Assembly (NCBI RefSeq): GCF_052065755.1
Contig: NZ_JBQHTK010000017.1
Span: 1-64,000 of the forward strand
Reading direction: 5' to 3'
From: Allocoprococcus sp004560705
GTDB taxonomy: Bacteria > Bacillota > Clostridia > Lachnospirales > Lachnospiraceae
DNA: 64,000 nt
Under the pieces are notes generated by a model. It was given only the letters and a program-made list of their open reading frames with translations. It was not told the DNA's origin and ran no database searches. The position numbers were made by a program, and so were the translations under genes. How positions within the stretch are numbered: position 1 is the stretch's first letter; each line of letters starts with the position of its first letter. Positions 43,795 to 53,096 of this stretch are shown here, piece by piece.

Positions 43795-44568
43795 ATGAAG
43801 TTTCGGCCATGCATTGATATACATAACGGAGAAGTGAAACAGATCGTGGGAGGTAGTCTGAGGGACGAAGGAGATCAGGCGAAAACGAATTTTGTCTCAC
43901 ATTATGAGGCGGATCATTATGCAAGAATGTACCGGCGAGACGGATTAGAGGGAGGACATATTATTCTTCTGAATCCGCCGTCGTCGGAATATTATGAGAG
44001 GACCCGACAGCAGGCGATGAAAGCACTCGAGGCATATCCGGGCGGCCTTCAGATAGGAGGAGGCATCACTGCCGAGAATGCCCGGGAATATCTGGAGGCC
44101 GGTGCGAGCCATGTAATCGTAACGTCCTATGTGTTCCGTGATGGAGAAATCCGAAGGGATAATCTGAAAAAACTTGTGGATACAGTCGGAAAAGAGCAGG
44201 TGGTTCTGGATTTGAGCTGCCGGAAGAAAGAGGATGGATATTATATTGTGACGAACCGCTGGCAGAATTTTACAAATGTGAAGTTGTCCTGGGAAGTGCT
44301 GGATGAGCTTTCAGATTCTTGTGCAGAATTTCTTGTTCACGGTGTGGATGTGGAAGGAAAGGCTTCCGGTGTGGCGAAAGAGCTGGTCCGTCTTCTGGCA
44401 GAGTGGGACGGATGTCCTGTGACTTATGCGGGAGGAATCGGAAGCAGAGAGGATCTGGAGGAATTCCGATCTCTTAGCGGCGGAAAACTGGATTTCACGA
44501 TCGGAAGTGCGTTGGATCTATTCGGTGGAAGTATCCCTTATGCGGATATGATAAGGTGTGAACTTTGA
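43795..44568 (+). CDS. HisA-like isomerase, eukaryotic-type
   Basis: TIM-barrel of 257 aa related to phosphoribosylformimino-AICAR-P isomerase (HisA), of the form that resembles fungal His6. Conserved parts are the start KFRPCIDIHNGEVKQIVGG (about 2-20), GLQIGGGITAENAREYLEAG (about 82-101), VTSYVFRDGE, and the second phosphate loop TYAGGIGSREDLEEF (about 214-228). HisA normally has two catalytic Asp; the first is Asp8 in CIDIH, and VHGVDVEG (about 181-188) holds the second. No other histidine genes lie in the window. It stands alone upstream of secA. Confidence 0.88.
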   Translation: MKFRPCIDIHNGEVKQIVGGSLRDEGDQAKTNFVSHYEADHYARMYRRDGLEGGHIILLNPPSSEYYERTRQQAMKALEAYPGGLQIGGGITAENAREYLEAGASHVIVTSYVFRDGEIRRDNLKKLVDTVGKEQVVLDLSCRKKEDGYYIVTNRWQNFTNVKLSWEVLDELSDSCAEFLVHGVDVEGKASGVAKELVRLLAEWDGCPVTYAGGIGSREDLEEFRSLSGGKLDFTIGSALDLFGGSIPYADMIRCEL

Positions 44569-44599
44569 GAAAAGAGTTTGTGAACAGTTTATAAATAGA

Positions 44600-44628
44600 T
44601 TGAAGTATAAGGAAAATAGTGATAAAAT
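44600..44628 (+). promoter_or_regulatory. secA promoter
   Basis: TTGAAG (44600-44605) and TAAAAT (44623-44628) are 17 bp apart, about 60 bp before the secA start. Confidence 0.5.
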
Positions 44629-44689
44629 GAAAAACAGAGCTTTTTTTGTCCTTGAATCAGAAGTGAATTTAGCATAAGGAGTTATTAGA

Positions 44690-47257
44690 ATGGGTATATT
44701 TGAAAAGATATTTGGTACACACAGTGAAAATGAATTAAAGCATATTTATCCGATTGTAGATCATATCGAAGCACTGGAACCGGAGATGCAGAAGCTGTCC
44801 GATGCAGAGCTGAAGGCGAAGACCCGCGAATTCCGGGAGAGACTGGGAAAAGGGGAGACGCTGGATGATATCCTGCCGGAGGCATTTGCCGTTGTACGTG
44901 AAGCATCTGTGAGAACATTGGGAATGCGTCATTACCGGGTGCAGCTGATTGGTGGTATTATCCTGCATCAGGGACGAATTGCCGAGATGAGAACCGGTGA
45001 AGGTAAGACCCTCGTGTCTACACTTCCGGCATACCTGAATGCGCTGACCGGAGAAGGGGTTCATATTGTCACGGTCAACGATTATCTGGCGAAGCGTGAT
45101 GCCGAGTGGATGGGAAAAGTACATGAATTCCTGGGACTTACTGTCGGCGTGGTGCTGAATTCCATGGACAATAATGAAAGACGTGCAGCTTATAACTGTG
45201 ATATTACTTATGTGACGAACAACGAACTGGGCTTTGATTATCTGAGAGATAATATGGTGATCTATAAAGAACAGCTCGTACAGCGTGGCATGAAATTTGC
45301 CATTATTGATGAGGTGGACTCGGTTCTGATCGATGAGGCAAGAACACCTCTGATCATTTCCGGTCAAAGCGGAAAGTCAACCCGGTTATACGAGGCGTGT
45401 GATACACTTGCCCGTCAGCTTCAGAAAGGTGAAGCGAGCGGTGAATTTTCCAAGATGAATGCCATCCTTGGTGAGGACATTGAAGAGACCGGTGATTTCA
45501 TTGTGAATGAGAAAGAACGGAACGTCAACCTGACCGAAGAAGGTGTGAAGAAGGTTGAGAAGTTCTTCCATATTGAGAACCTTGCGGATCCGGAAAATCT
45601 GGAGATCCAGCACAACATTATTCTGGCACTTCGTGCACATTACATGATGTTCCGGGATCAGGATTATGTGGTAAAAGATAATGAAGTGTTGATCGTAGAT
45701 GAGTTTACCGGACGTATTATGCCGGGACGCCGTTACTCAGACGGACTTCATCAGGCGATCGAAGCAAAAGAACATGTGAAAGTCAGAAGAGAGAGCAAGA
45801 CACTGGCTACGATCACATTCCAGAATCTGTTTAATAAATATGAGAAGAAAAGTGGTATGACCGGTACCGCTCTTACAGAGGAAAAGGAATTCCGTGACAT
45901 CTACGGACTGGATGTCATTGAAATCCCGACCAACCTCCCGGTTCAGAGAATTGATATGGAGGATGTGGTATACAAGACAAAGAGAGAAAAATTCAATGCA
46001 GTTATTGATGCGATCTGTGAGGCACATGCCAAAGGCCAGCCGGTTCTGGTGGGTACGATTACCATTGAAACATCCGAACTCCTCAGCAAGATGCTTTCTA
46101 AACGAGGTGTAAAGCATAATGTATTGAACGCAAAATTCCATGAAATGGAAGCAGAAATCGTTGCGCAGGCCGGACAACACGGAGCAGTAACGATCGCAAC
46201 CAATATGGCCGGTCGTGGTACCGATATCAAGTTGGACGATGAAGCAAGAAAGGCGGGCGGGCTTAAGATCATCGGTACAGAGCGTCACGAGTCACGCCGT
46301 ATTGATAATCAGTTGCGTGGGCGTGCCGGACGTCAGGGAGATCCGGGTGAATCCAGATTCTACATTTCGCTTGAAGATGATCTGATGCGTCTGTTCGGTT
46401 CTGAAAAGCTGATGGGCGTCTTCACCACGCTTGGTGTAGAAGAGGGTGAGCAGATTGAACATAAGATGCTTTCCAGTGCGATTGAAAAAGCACAGAAGAA
46501 GATTGAAAATAACAACTTCGGTATTCGTAAGAACCTGCTTGAATATGACCAGGTTATGAATGAACAGAGGGAGATCATTTACGAAGAAAGACGCCGCGTT
46601 CTGGATGGAGAGAATATGCGCGATTCTATTTTCAATATGATCACCGATTTTGTTGAAAATACAGTAGATGCGAATATTTCCCCGGATCAGGATTATGAGG
46701 ACTGGGATATCGGCACACTGAACAGAGAACTTCAGGATGTGATCCCGATGATCCAGACAGTTACAGAAGAAGACGTGAAGGGCAAAGAAATGAAGCAGCT
46801 TAAGCATCTTCTGAAAGAACGTGCAGCCAAGGCATACGAAGCGAAAGAAGCGGAATTCCCGGAAGCAGAACATCTTCGTGAAGTGGAGAGGGTATTCCTG
46901 CTCAGAGTCATTGATGCAAAATGGATGGATCATATTGATGATATGGATCAGCTTCGTCAGGGAATCGGTCTTCAGGCTTATGGACAGAGAGATCCACTGG
47001 TTGAATATAAGATGCTTGGATATGATATGTTTGGCGAGATGACAAGAGCGATCACAACAGATACGGTACGTCTGCTCTGCCATGTTAAGGTAGAACAGAA
47101 AGTCGAGAGAGAACAGGTTGCGAAAGTGACCGGAACGAATAAGGATGATTCTGTTGCAAAAGGGCCGAAGGTTCGGACAGAGAAGAAGATTTATCCGAAT
47201 GATCCGTGCCCGTGTGGAAGCGGTAAGAAATATAAACAGTGCTGTGGAAGAAAATAG
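44690..47257 (+). CDS. secA: Preprotein translocase ATPase SecA
   Basis: ATPase motor that drives preproteins through SecYEG, 855 aa, full length. It begins GIFEKIFGTHSENELK, and NBD1 has the Walker A-like MRTGEGKT (about 99-106), TVNDYLAKRDAEWM (about 121-134) and DEVD (about 207). The preprotein crosslinking domain is about 225-370, then NBD2 with NMAGRGTDIKL (about 504-514) and the helical scaffold/wing domain. The C-terminal zinc finger is CPCGSGKKYKQCC. AGGAG lies before the ATG. It forms a pair with prfB, 37 bp downstream. Confidence 0.99.
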   Translation: MGIFEKIFGTHSENELKHIYPIVDHIEALEPEMQKLSDAELKAKTREFRERLGKGETLDDILPEAFAVVREASVRTLGMRHYRVQLIGGIILHQGRIAEMRTGEGKTLVSTLPAYLNALTGEGVHIVTVNDYLAKRDAEWMGKVHEFLGLTVGVVLNSMDNNERRAAYNCDITYVTNNELGFDYLRDNMVIYKEQLVQRGMKFAIIDEVDSVLIDEARTPLIISGQSGKSTRLYEACDTLARQLQKGEASGEFSKMNAILGEDIEETGDFIVNEKERNVNLTEEGVKKVEKFFHIENLADPENLEIQHNIILALRAHYMMFRDQDYVVKDNEVLIVDEFTGRIMPGRRYSDGLHQAIEAKEHVKVRRESKTLATITFQNLFNKYEKKSGMTGTALTEEKEFRDIYGLDVIEIPTNLPVQRIDMEDVVYKTKREKFNAVIDAICEAHAKGQPVLVGTITIETSELLSKMLSKRGVKHNVLNAKFHEMEAEIVAQAGQHGAVTIATNMAGRGTDIKLDDEARKAGGLKIIGTERHESRRIDNQLRGRAGRQGDPGESRFYISLEDDLMRLFGSEKLMGVFTTLGVEEGEQIEHKMLSSAIEKAQKKIENNNFGIRKNLLEYDQVMNEQREIIYEERRRVLDGENMRDSIFNMITDFVENTVDANISPDQDYEDWDIGTLNRELQDVIPMIQTVTEEDVKGKEMKQLKHLLKERAAKAYEAKEAEFPEAEHLREVERVFLLRVIDAKWMDHIDDMDQLRQGIGLQAYGQRDPLVEYKMLGYDMFGEMTRAITTDTVRLLCHVKVEQKVEREQVAKVTGTNKDDSVAKGPKVRTEKKIYPNDPCPCGSGKKYKQCCGRK

Positions 47258-47294
47258 AAGACGTGGCATGAACATATAGAATAGAGGTGAAATT

Positions 47295-48405
47295 GTGGTT
47301 GAATTAGACGGATTTAAAACCGTATTAAATGCGTATGAGGAACCGCTGAAGGAAATGAGGGATTCACTTTGACCTGCCTGGAAAGAAGCAGAGGGTCGAA
47401 GAACTGGAACGAAAGATAGAAGAACCGGGGTTCTGGGATCATGCAGAAGAGTCTCAGAAGGTTATGAAAGAATTGAAATCACTCCAGGAATTTGTCAAAG
47501 AAGCAGAAGCGATGTCGGCATCTTATGATGACATTGTCATGCTGATGGAAATGGCAGACGAAGAGGAGGATGCCGAGATGATTCCTGTGATCCGGAAAGA
47601 TCTGGAAGCGTTTGAAAAAGGATTTGAAGCATTTCGGATCCGGACGCTGCTGTCCGGAGAATATGACCGCTGCAATGCGATCGTGACACTGCATGCGGGA
47701 GCCGGCGGAACAGACAGCTGTGACTGGGCAAATATGATGTACAGAATGTATACCCGATATGCTCAGGACAAGGGGTTCAGCATCACGGTATTGGATTATC
47801 AGGACGGTGATATTACCGGATTAAAGGGTATTACGTTTGAGGTGAATGGCGAAAATGCTTATGGGTATTTTCAATCGGAGAAAGGGGTACACCGTCTGGT
47901 GAGAATTTCTCCTTTCAATTCTGCGGGCAAAAGACAGACTTCTTTTGCATCCTGCGATGTGATACCGGATATTGAAGATGATATAGATATTGAGATCAAT
48001 GATGATGATTTAAAGATCGATACCTACCGTTCGAGCGGTGCGGGTGGACAGCATATCAATAAGACATCATCGGCTGTGAGAATCACACATCTTCCGACAG
48101 GAATCGTGGTTCAGTGTCAGAATGAGAGATCACAGCTTTTCAATAAGGACAAAGCCATGCAGATGTTAAAGGCAAAACTGTATCTGTTGAAAAAGCAGGA
48201 GCAGGAAGAGAAAATGTCTGACATCCGGGGAGAAGTAAGAGACATTAATTTCGGAAGTCAGATACGGTCATATATTATGCAGCCGTACACACTTGTGAAA
48301 GATCACAGGACCGGAGAAGAAAACGGAAATGTAAATGCAGTCCTTGACGGAGAACTTGATCCGTTTATCAATGCATATCTGAAGCAAAGGAGCAATCATG
48401 GATAA
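47295..48405 (+). CDS. prfB: Peptide chain release factor 2 (programmed +1 frameshift)
   Basis: RF2 releases peptides at UGA and UAA. The reading frame begins at a GTG (47295; GAGGTGA upstream) and meets an in-frame TGA at codon 26 (47370-47372). A +1 shift at CTTTGAC continues in the frame running to 48405, giving about 369 aa. The AGGG ahead of the shift site provides the usual stimulating Shine-Dalgarno-like element. Codon recognition motif SPF is in VRISPFNSAGK; the peptide-release GGQ is in SSGAGGQHINK. The break is the known autoregulatory device, not a mutation. The end overlaps the next gene by 8 bp. Confidence 0.97.
47370..47373 (+). promoter_or_regulatory. RF2 recoding site (UGA-C)
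   Basis: CTT-TGA-C with an upstream AGGG. Low RF2 allows the ribosome to slip forward one base at CTTT and read into the long frame; enough RF2 stops it there. Confidence 0.95.
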
Positions 48406-48838
48406 GACAAAATACTTTGTGGTGAAGAAAAAAGCAATTCCGGAAGTCCTTCTGAAAGTGGTGGAGACCAAACGACTTCTCGCCACGAATCGGGGAATGA
48501 CCATTCAGGAGGCCACCGATGAGATCGGAATCAGCAGGAGCTCATTTTATAAGTACAAAGATGATATTTTCCCCTTTCATGAGAATGAAAAGGGCCAGAC
48601 GGTCACGATGGTCATCCAGCTTGATGATACACCGGGGGTAATGGCGGAACTGCTTCAGAAGGTGGCAGAGTATAAAGCGAATATCCTGACGATTCATCAG
48701 AGTATTCCGATCAACGGGGTGGCGACAATTACGCTCAGCGTGGAGGTGCTGGCCGGTACCGGTAATATGTCAGACATGGTGGATGAGCTGGAACAGCACG
48801 AAGGCGTGCATTATTTGAAAATTGTTGGCAGGGAGTAG
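48398..48838 (+). CDS. ACT-domain protein (PheB-like)
   Basis: A 146-aa regulatory protein of the UPF0735/PheB type. It has an N-terminal HTH-like part (about 28-55, TIQEATDEIGISRSSFYKYK) and a C-terminal ACT domain (about 67-146, VTMVIQLDDTPGVMAELLQK). ACT domains bind amino acids. The start overlaps prfB by 8 bp and the stop lies 7 bp before hom, so it is likely co-translated with homoserine dehydrogenase; a role in sensing an aspartate-family amino acid is a reasonable inference. Confidence 0.93.
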   Translation: MDKTKYFVVKKKAIPEVLLKVVETKRLLATNRGMTIQEATDEIGISRSSFYKYKDDIFPFHENEKGQTVTMVIQLDDTPGVMAELLQKVAEYKANILTIHQSIPINGVATITLSVEVLAGTGNMSDMVDELEQHEGVHYLKIVGRE

Positions 48839-48845
48839 AGTGGAT

Positions 48846-50060
48846 ATGAAAATAGCAGTATTAGGTTATGGTACTGTCGGCTCAGGCGTTGTGGAAGTCC
48901 TGGAAGTGAACCGGGATCTGATCACCAGGAGAGCAGGCAGAGAGATCGATGTGAAATATGTCCTGGATCTCAGGGATTTCCCGGGACAGAAGATTCAGGA
49001 AAAAATCATACATGATTACAATGTAATCCTGAATGATCCGGAAATTGAGATTGTTGTGGAAGTGATGGGAGGAGTGGAACCTGCCAATACATTTGTAAGC
49101 AAGGCTCTTCAGGCCCAAAAGAGTGTCGTTACTTCAAACAAAGCTTTAGTGGCAAAGCATGGAGCGGAGCTTCTCGCCACAGCGCGTAAGAATCATGTTA
49201 ATTTCCTTTTTGAGGCAAGTGTAGGAGGCGGTATTCCGATCCTAAGAGCGCTCGGATCCTCACTTACAGCTGATGAGATTGAAGAAATTGCAGGAATCTT
49301 AAATGGTACGACTAACTATATGATGACTAAGATGTTCTACGAGGGAGCCGATTATGAAACTGTTCTTAAAGAAGCTCAGGCGAATGGATATGCAGAGGCA
49401 GATCCAACCGCTGATGTAGAAGGGTACGATGCATGCCGTAAGATTGCGATCCTGTCTTCCATTATTTCCGGGAAACAGGTTGATTTTGAAGAGATTTACA
49501 CAGAAGGAATCAGCAAGATTACAGTGGAAGATATGCTGTATGCAAAGGCAATGAAAATGACGATCAAGCTGATTGCGGAATGCAAGAGAGAAGGAGACCG
49601 TTTGTCGGCATGTGTGGCACCGGTGATGCTTCCGGCAGAGCATCCGCTTTACAGTGTGAATGATGTGTTTAATGCTGTATTTGTAAAAGGTAATATGCTT
49701 GGAGATGCGATGTTCTACGGTAGCGGCGCAGGAAAGCTCCCAACAGCAAGTGCAGTAGTTGCGGATGTGATTGCGGCTGCTTTGAACCAGGATAAGGATG
49801 TGATGAACTTCTGGACCGGAGAGAAGCTTGAGCTTGAAGACCACAGGGATACATCCAGAAGATTTCTTGTAAGAATGGCAGGAAATAAAGAGGAGCTTCA
49901 GAATCGAATCCTGGCAGATTTCGGTGATGTAACTTTTGTACAGCCGGAAGGCCTGACAGGTGAGTTTGGAGTTGTGACACCGGTTATGACAGAAGGATGC
50001 TATGAGAGGAAAGCAGATTCTTATGAAGAAATTCTGCATATGATACGAGTAGGAGAATAA
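48846..50060 (+). CDS. hom: Homoserine dehydrogenase
   Basis: Reduces aspartate semialdehyde to homoserine, branch point to threonine and methionine; 404 aa. Start is the ATG at 48846. The NAD(P) fold begins MKIAVLGYGTVGSGVVEVL (1-19), the middle contains TSNKALVAKHG (about 96-106), FEASVGGGIPILRAL (about 120-134), and GILNGTTNYMMTKM with GYAEADPTADVEGYDACRK (about 188-206). A C-terminal ACT-like domain (about 345-404) allows feedback by threonine. It lies at the head of the run hom - kinase analogue - lysC, together with the ACT protein. Confidence 0.98.
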   Translation: MKIAVLGYGTVGSGVVEVLEVNRDLITRRAGREIDVKYVLDLRDFPGQKIQEKIIHDYNVILNDPEIEIVVEVMGGVEPANTFVSKALQAQKSVVTSNKALVAKHGAELLATARKNHVNFLFEASVGGGIPILRALGSSLTADEIEEIAGILNGTTNYMMTKMFYEGADYETVLKEAQANGYAEADPTADVEGYDACRKIAILSSIISGKQVDFEEIYTEGISKITVEDMLYAKAMKMTIKLIAECKREGDRLSACVAPVMLPAEHPLYSVNDVFNAVFVKGNMLGDAMFYGSGAGKLPTASAVVADVIAAALNQDKDVMNFWTGEKLELEDHRDTSRRFLVRMAGNKEELQNRILADFGDVTFVQPEGLTGEFGVVTPVMTEGCYERKADSYEEILHMIRVGE

Positions 50061-50086
50061 GACAACTTTGGAGAGGTGGGCTAGAT

Positions 50087-51289
50087 ATGAAATACGTGAT
50101 TGTATTAGGTGATGGTATGGCGGGTGAACCGCTGGAAGAACTGCAGCAGAAAACGACGCTGGAAGCTGCGAGAACGCCGAGAATGGACGCGCTTGCGCCG
50201 AAGTCCGAGCAGGGGATTGCGAGAATGGTTCCGGTTGGAATGGCACCCGGAAGCGATACGGCGAATCTTGCAGTGGCGGGATATGACCCGAGGAAATATT
50301 ACACAGGCAGATCGCCGCTGGAAGCACTCAGCATTGGCGTGGACATGGAGCCGGATGATGTGGCGTTCCGCTGTAATCTTGTAACACTTTCCGAGGAGGA
50401 TACCGAATACGAGAATCGTACCATTCTGGATCACAGCTCCGATGAGATCAGTACGGCCGATGCGGCCATCCTTCTGGAGGCTGTAAAGGAAGGGCTGAAA
50501 AAAGAAGGGTTTGAATTCTATGTCGGAACCAGCTATCGTCATCTGCTGATCTGGAAGCAGGGCAGAGTTGTGGAACTCACTCCGCCACATGATGTGTTGA
50601 CCAGAAAGATCGGCGAGTATCTTCCGAAAGAAGAGATCCTCCGTGAAATGATGAAGAAAAGTTATGACATTCTGGAAAACCATCCGTTGAATGTGGAACG
50701 CAGAAAGAGAGGGCTAAACCCGGCCAACTCTGCCTGGTTCTGGGGAGCAGGAACACGTCCGGCGCTGACTTCTTTCGAAGGAAAGACCGGTAAAAAAGGC
50801 GTGATGATCTCTGCGGTGGATCTGTTGAAAGGAATTGCCGTGGGTGCCGGTATGGACCGTGTCATCGTAGAAGGTGCGAACGGCGGTCTGAACACGAATT
50901 ATGTGGGTAAAGCGCAGGCAGCGGTGAAGGCACTTACAGAAGATGGATATGATTTCGCTTATGTTCATGTGGAAGCCCCGGATGAAATGGGACACCAGGG
51001 CAGCATGGAGAAAAAGATCCAGTCCATTGAAAATCTGGATCAGAACGTCATTGATGTAATCGTAAGAGGGCTTGAAAAAGCCGGAGAAGATTTCCGTCTG
51101 TTGATTCTCCCGGATCATCCGACACCGATCCGAGTTCGGACACACACAGGAGATCCGGTTCCGTATTTGCTATATGACAGCACGAAAGAAGTAAACGGAT
51201 TGGATACATATAATGAGAAGAATGCCAGGGTAAGTGGAATCGTATGGGAAGAAGGTTTCCGGCTGATCGATCACTTGCTGGGAGAGTAG
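50087..51289 (+). CDS. iPGM-like phosphotransferase, putative homoserine kinase analogue
   Basis: A 400-aa alkaline-phosphatase-superfamily protein related to archaeal cofactor-independent phosphoglycerate mutase. It has the metal-binding start YVIVLGDGMAGEPL (about 3-16), the Ser-phosphate region GMAPGSDTANLAVAGY (about 51-66) and the late metal sites VHVEAPDEMGHQGS (about 304-317) and LILPDHPTPI (about 342-351). Such genes between hom and lysC have been predicted to replace homoserine kinase ThrB, and no ThrB is seen here. It lies 26 bp after hom and 9 bp before lysC. Function is predicted from context. Confidence 0.85.
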   Translation: MKYVIVLGDGMAGEPLEELQQKTTLEAARTPRMDALAPKSEQGIARMVPVGMAPGSDTANLAVAGYDPRKYYTGRSPLEALSIGVDMEPDDVAFRCNLVTLSEEDTEYENRTILDHSSDEISTADAAILLEAVKEGLKKEGFEFYVGTSYRHLLIWKQGRVVELTPPHDVLTRKIGEYLPKEEILREMMKKSYDILENHPLNVERRKRGLNPANSAWFWGAGTRPALTSFEGKTGKKGVMISAVDLLKGIAVGAGMDRVIVEGANGGLNTNYVGKAQAAVKALTEDGYDFAYVHVEAPDEMGHQGSMEKKIQSIENLDQNVIDVIVRGLEKAGEDFRLLILPDHPTPIRVRTHTGDPVPYLLYDSTKEVNGLDTYNEKNARVSGIVWEEGFRLIDHLLGE

Positions 51290-51298
51290 GAGGAAATT

Positions 51299-52507
51299 AT
51301 GCTGGTAGTAAAGAAATTTGGTGGCAGCTCAGTCGCTGATAAAGAGCGTATTTTTAATGTTGCCAGACGCTGCGCAGAAGAGTATCAGATGGGTAATGAT
51401 GTCATTGTGGTACTTTCTGCAATGGGAGATACGACGGATGAACTTTTGGAGAAGGCAGCCGAGATCAACCCGTACCCGTCAAAACGAGAGCTGGATATGC
51501 TTCTCACTACAGGGGAGCAGGTATCGGTATCATTGATGGCAATGGCGCTGCAGTTCCTGCAGGTTCCGGCTATTTCACTGAATGCATTTCAGGTGCAGAT
51601 GCATACCACTTCAAGAAACGGTAATGCAAGATTTAAACGAATCGACACGGATCGCATCCGCCACGAACTGGAGAACCGGAAGGTCGTGATCGTGACCGGA
51701 TTCCAGGGTGTGAATAAATACGATGACTATACCACGCTCGGAAGAGGAGGATCCGACACAACGGCCGTTGCCCTGGCGGCAGCGATGCATGCGGATAAAT
51801 GTGAGATTTATACAGATGTTGACGGTGTCTATACAGCGGATCCGAGAGTGGTTCCAAATGCCAGAAAGATTGAAGAGATTACATACGATGAGATGCTGGA
51901 GCTTGCTACTTCAGGAGCTAAGGTCCTGCATAACCGTTCGGTGGAGATGGCGAAAAAATACGGTGTAGAACTGGTAGTACGGTCCAGCCTGAATACAGAA
52001 GAGGGAACCGTGGTCAAGGAGGTAGTGAAAGTGGAAAAAATGTTAATTACCGGCGTTGCGGCGGATAAAAATACAGCACGCGTTTCAGTGATCGGAATTG
52101 AAGACAAACCTGGAACTGCATTTAAAATTTTTAATTTACTGGCTAGACATAATATCAATGTCGATATTATTCTGCAGTCTGTAGGACGGGAAGGAACGAA
52201 GGATATTTCCTTTACGGTTTCACAGGATGATCTGAAGGAGACGCTGGAAGTTCTGGAAGCGAGAAAAGAAGCCTTGACGATTCAGGAGATTACACATAAT
52301 GAGAAGGTAGCAAAGATTTCAATTGTCGGTGCAGGTATGCTCAGCAATCCGGGTGTGGCAGCGACCATGTTTGAAGCACTCTGTAATTCCAATATCAATA
52401 TCAACATGATCTCTACATCAGAGATCCGGATTACCGTTTTGATTGATGAAAAAGATGCGGATAAAGCGCTGATCGCCGTTCATGACGGATTTGGTCTGGA
52501 AGACTAA
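51299..52507 (+). CDS. lysC: Aspartate kinase
   Basis: Phosphorylates aspartate, the entry step of the lysine, threonine and methionine pathways; 402 aa with GGAGG before the ATG at 51299. The kinase domain begins VVKKFGGSSVADKERI (about 3-18) and has the catalytic TLGRGGSDTTAVALA (about 145-159) and YTDVDGVYTADPR (about 171-183). Two ACT domains follow (about 265-330 and 340-400) for feedback control by lysine, threonine or both. It is last in the run from prfB and is followed by a strong terminator. Confidence 0.98.
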   Translation: MLVVKKFGGSSVADKERIFNVARRCAEEYQMGNDVIVVLSAMGDTTDELLEKAAEINPYPSKRELDMLLTTGEQVSVSLMAMALQFLQVPAISLNAFQVQMHTTSRNGNARFKRIDTDRIRHELENRKVVIVTGFQGVNKYDDYTTLGRGGSDTTAVALAAAMHADKCEIYTDVDGVYTADPRVVPNARKIEEITYDEMLELATSGAKVLHNRSVEMAKKYGVELVVRSSLNTEEGTVVKEVVKVEKMLITGVAADKNTARVSVIGIEDKPGTAFKIFNLLARHNINVDIILQSVGREGTKDISFTVSQDDLKETLEVLEARKEALTIQEITHNEKVAKISIVGAGMLSNPGVAATMFEALCNSNININMISTSEIRITVLIDEKDADKALIAVHDGFGLED

Positions 52508-52559
52508 TTTATTCCGGGGTATCACTGAATATAAGATTGAATCGTATAAAGAAAAGAAT

Positions 52560-52593
52560 AAGAGGCTCTGAGCTTTTTGGCTCAGAGCCTCTT
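52560..52593. terminator. Terminator after lysC, shared with XRE gene
   Basis: A perfect 14-bp stem AAGAGGCTCTGAGC (52560-52573 with 52580-52593) around TTTTTG, adjoining the stop of the convergent XRE gene. Confidence 0.85.
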
Positions 52594-52977
52594 CTACTTA
52601 TGTGCCACTTGCGAATCGAGAAAACCGAGCACCACTTTCTGACTGTTAAAAGGAAGGTCACGAAATTTCATAACCAGATTTGTTTCTGAATCAGTCAGAT
52701 ACAATGTATTTTTGGCTGCTATATCCATGGCAGAAACAACAGGTATTATGCCTTTTTTTATTTTGCTGCCAATATTAAAATTCACAAGCTGATCCAGACT
52801 CACCTGATAAAGTTGAGACAGATGTATCAAAGAATCCAAATCGGGAGTACGTTTATTGTTTTCGTAATTAGAGTAGGCCTGTCTCGAAATATTCAGTATT
52901 TCGCTTAGATGTGTCTGTGTCAAATGATGTGCTTTGCGAAGCGTCCGCAAATTCTTAGAAAGTTGAATGTTAGGCAT
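52594..52977 (-). CDS. XRE-family transcriptional regulator
   Basis: A 127-aa regulator. The start is placed at the ATG at 52977 (GGAGG 11 nt upstream); longer in-frame starts have weaker sites. The XRE helix-turn-helix spans about 7-62 (KNLRTLRKAHHLTQTHLSEI, then ISRQAYSNYENNKRTPDLDS), with a C-terminal helical extension (about 75-127). It is convergent with lysC and shares its terminator. No neighbouring operator could be tied to it. The target is unknown. Confidence 0.93.
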   Translation of the reverse strand: MPNIQLSKNLRTLRKAHHLTQTHLSEILNISRQAYSNYENNKRTPDLDSLIHLSQLYQVSLDQLVNFNIGSKIKKGIIPVVSAMDIAAKNTLYLTDSETNLVMKFRDLPFNSQKVVLGFLDSQVAHK

Positions 52978-53096
52978 TGCCAGATTTACCTCCGTTCCCC
53001 TGAAATCCCCGCTCATACTCAAAAGTATATCAGTTTTTATACTGAAAATGGTGGTAAGCAACAAAATGTAACGAAAATTGATATGTAACATTTATA

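Noticed and set aside
47295..47372. In-frame TGA near the start of prfB as a mutation
   Set aside because: The CTTTGAC site and upstream AGGG match the known RF2 frameshift device, and the new frame continues conserved RF2 sequence.
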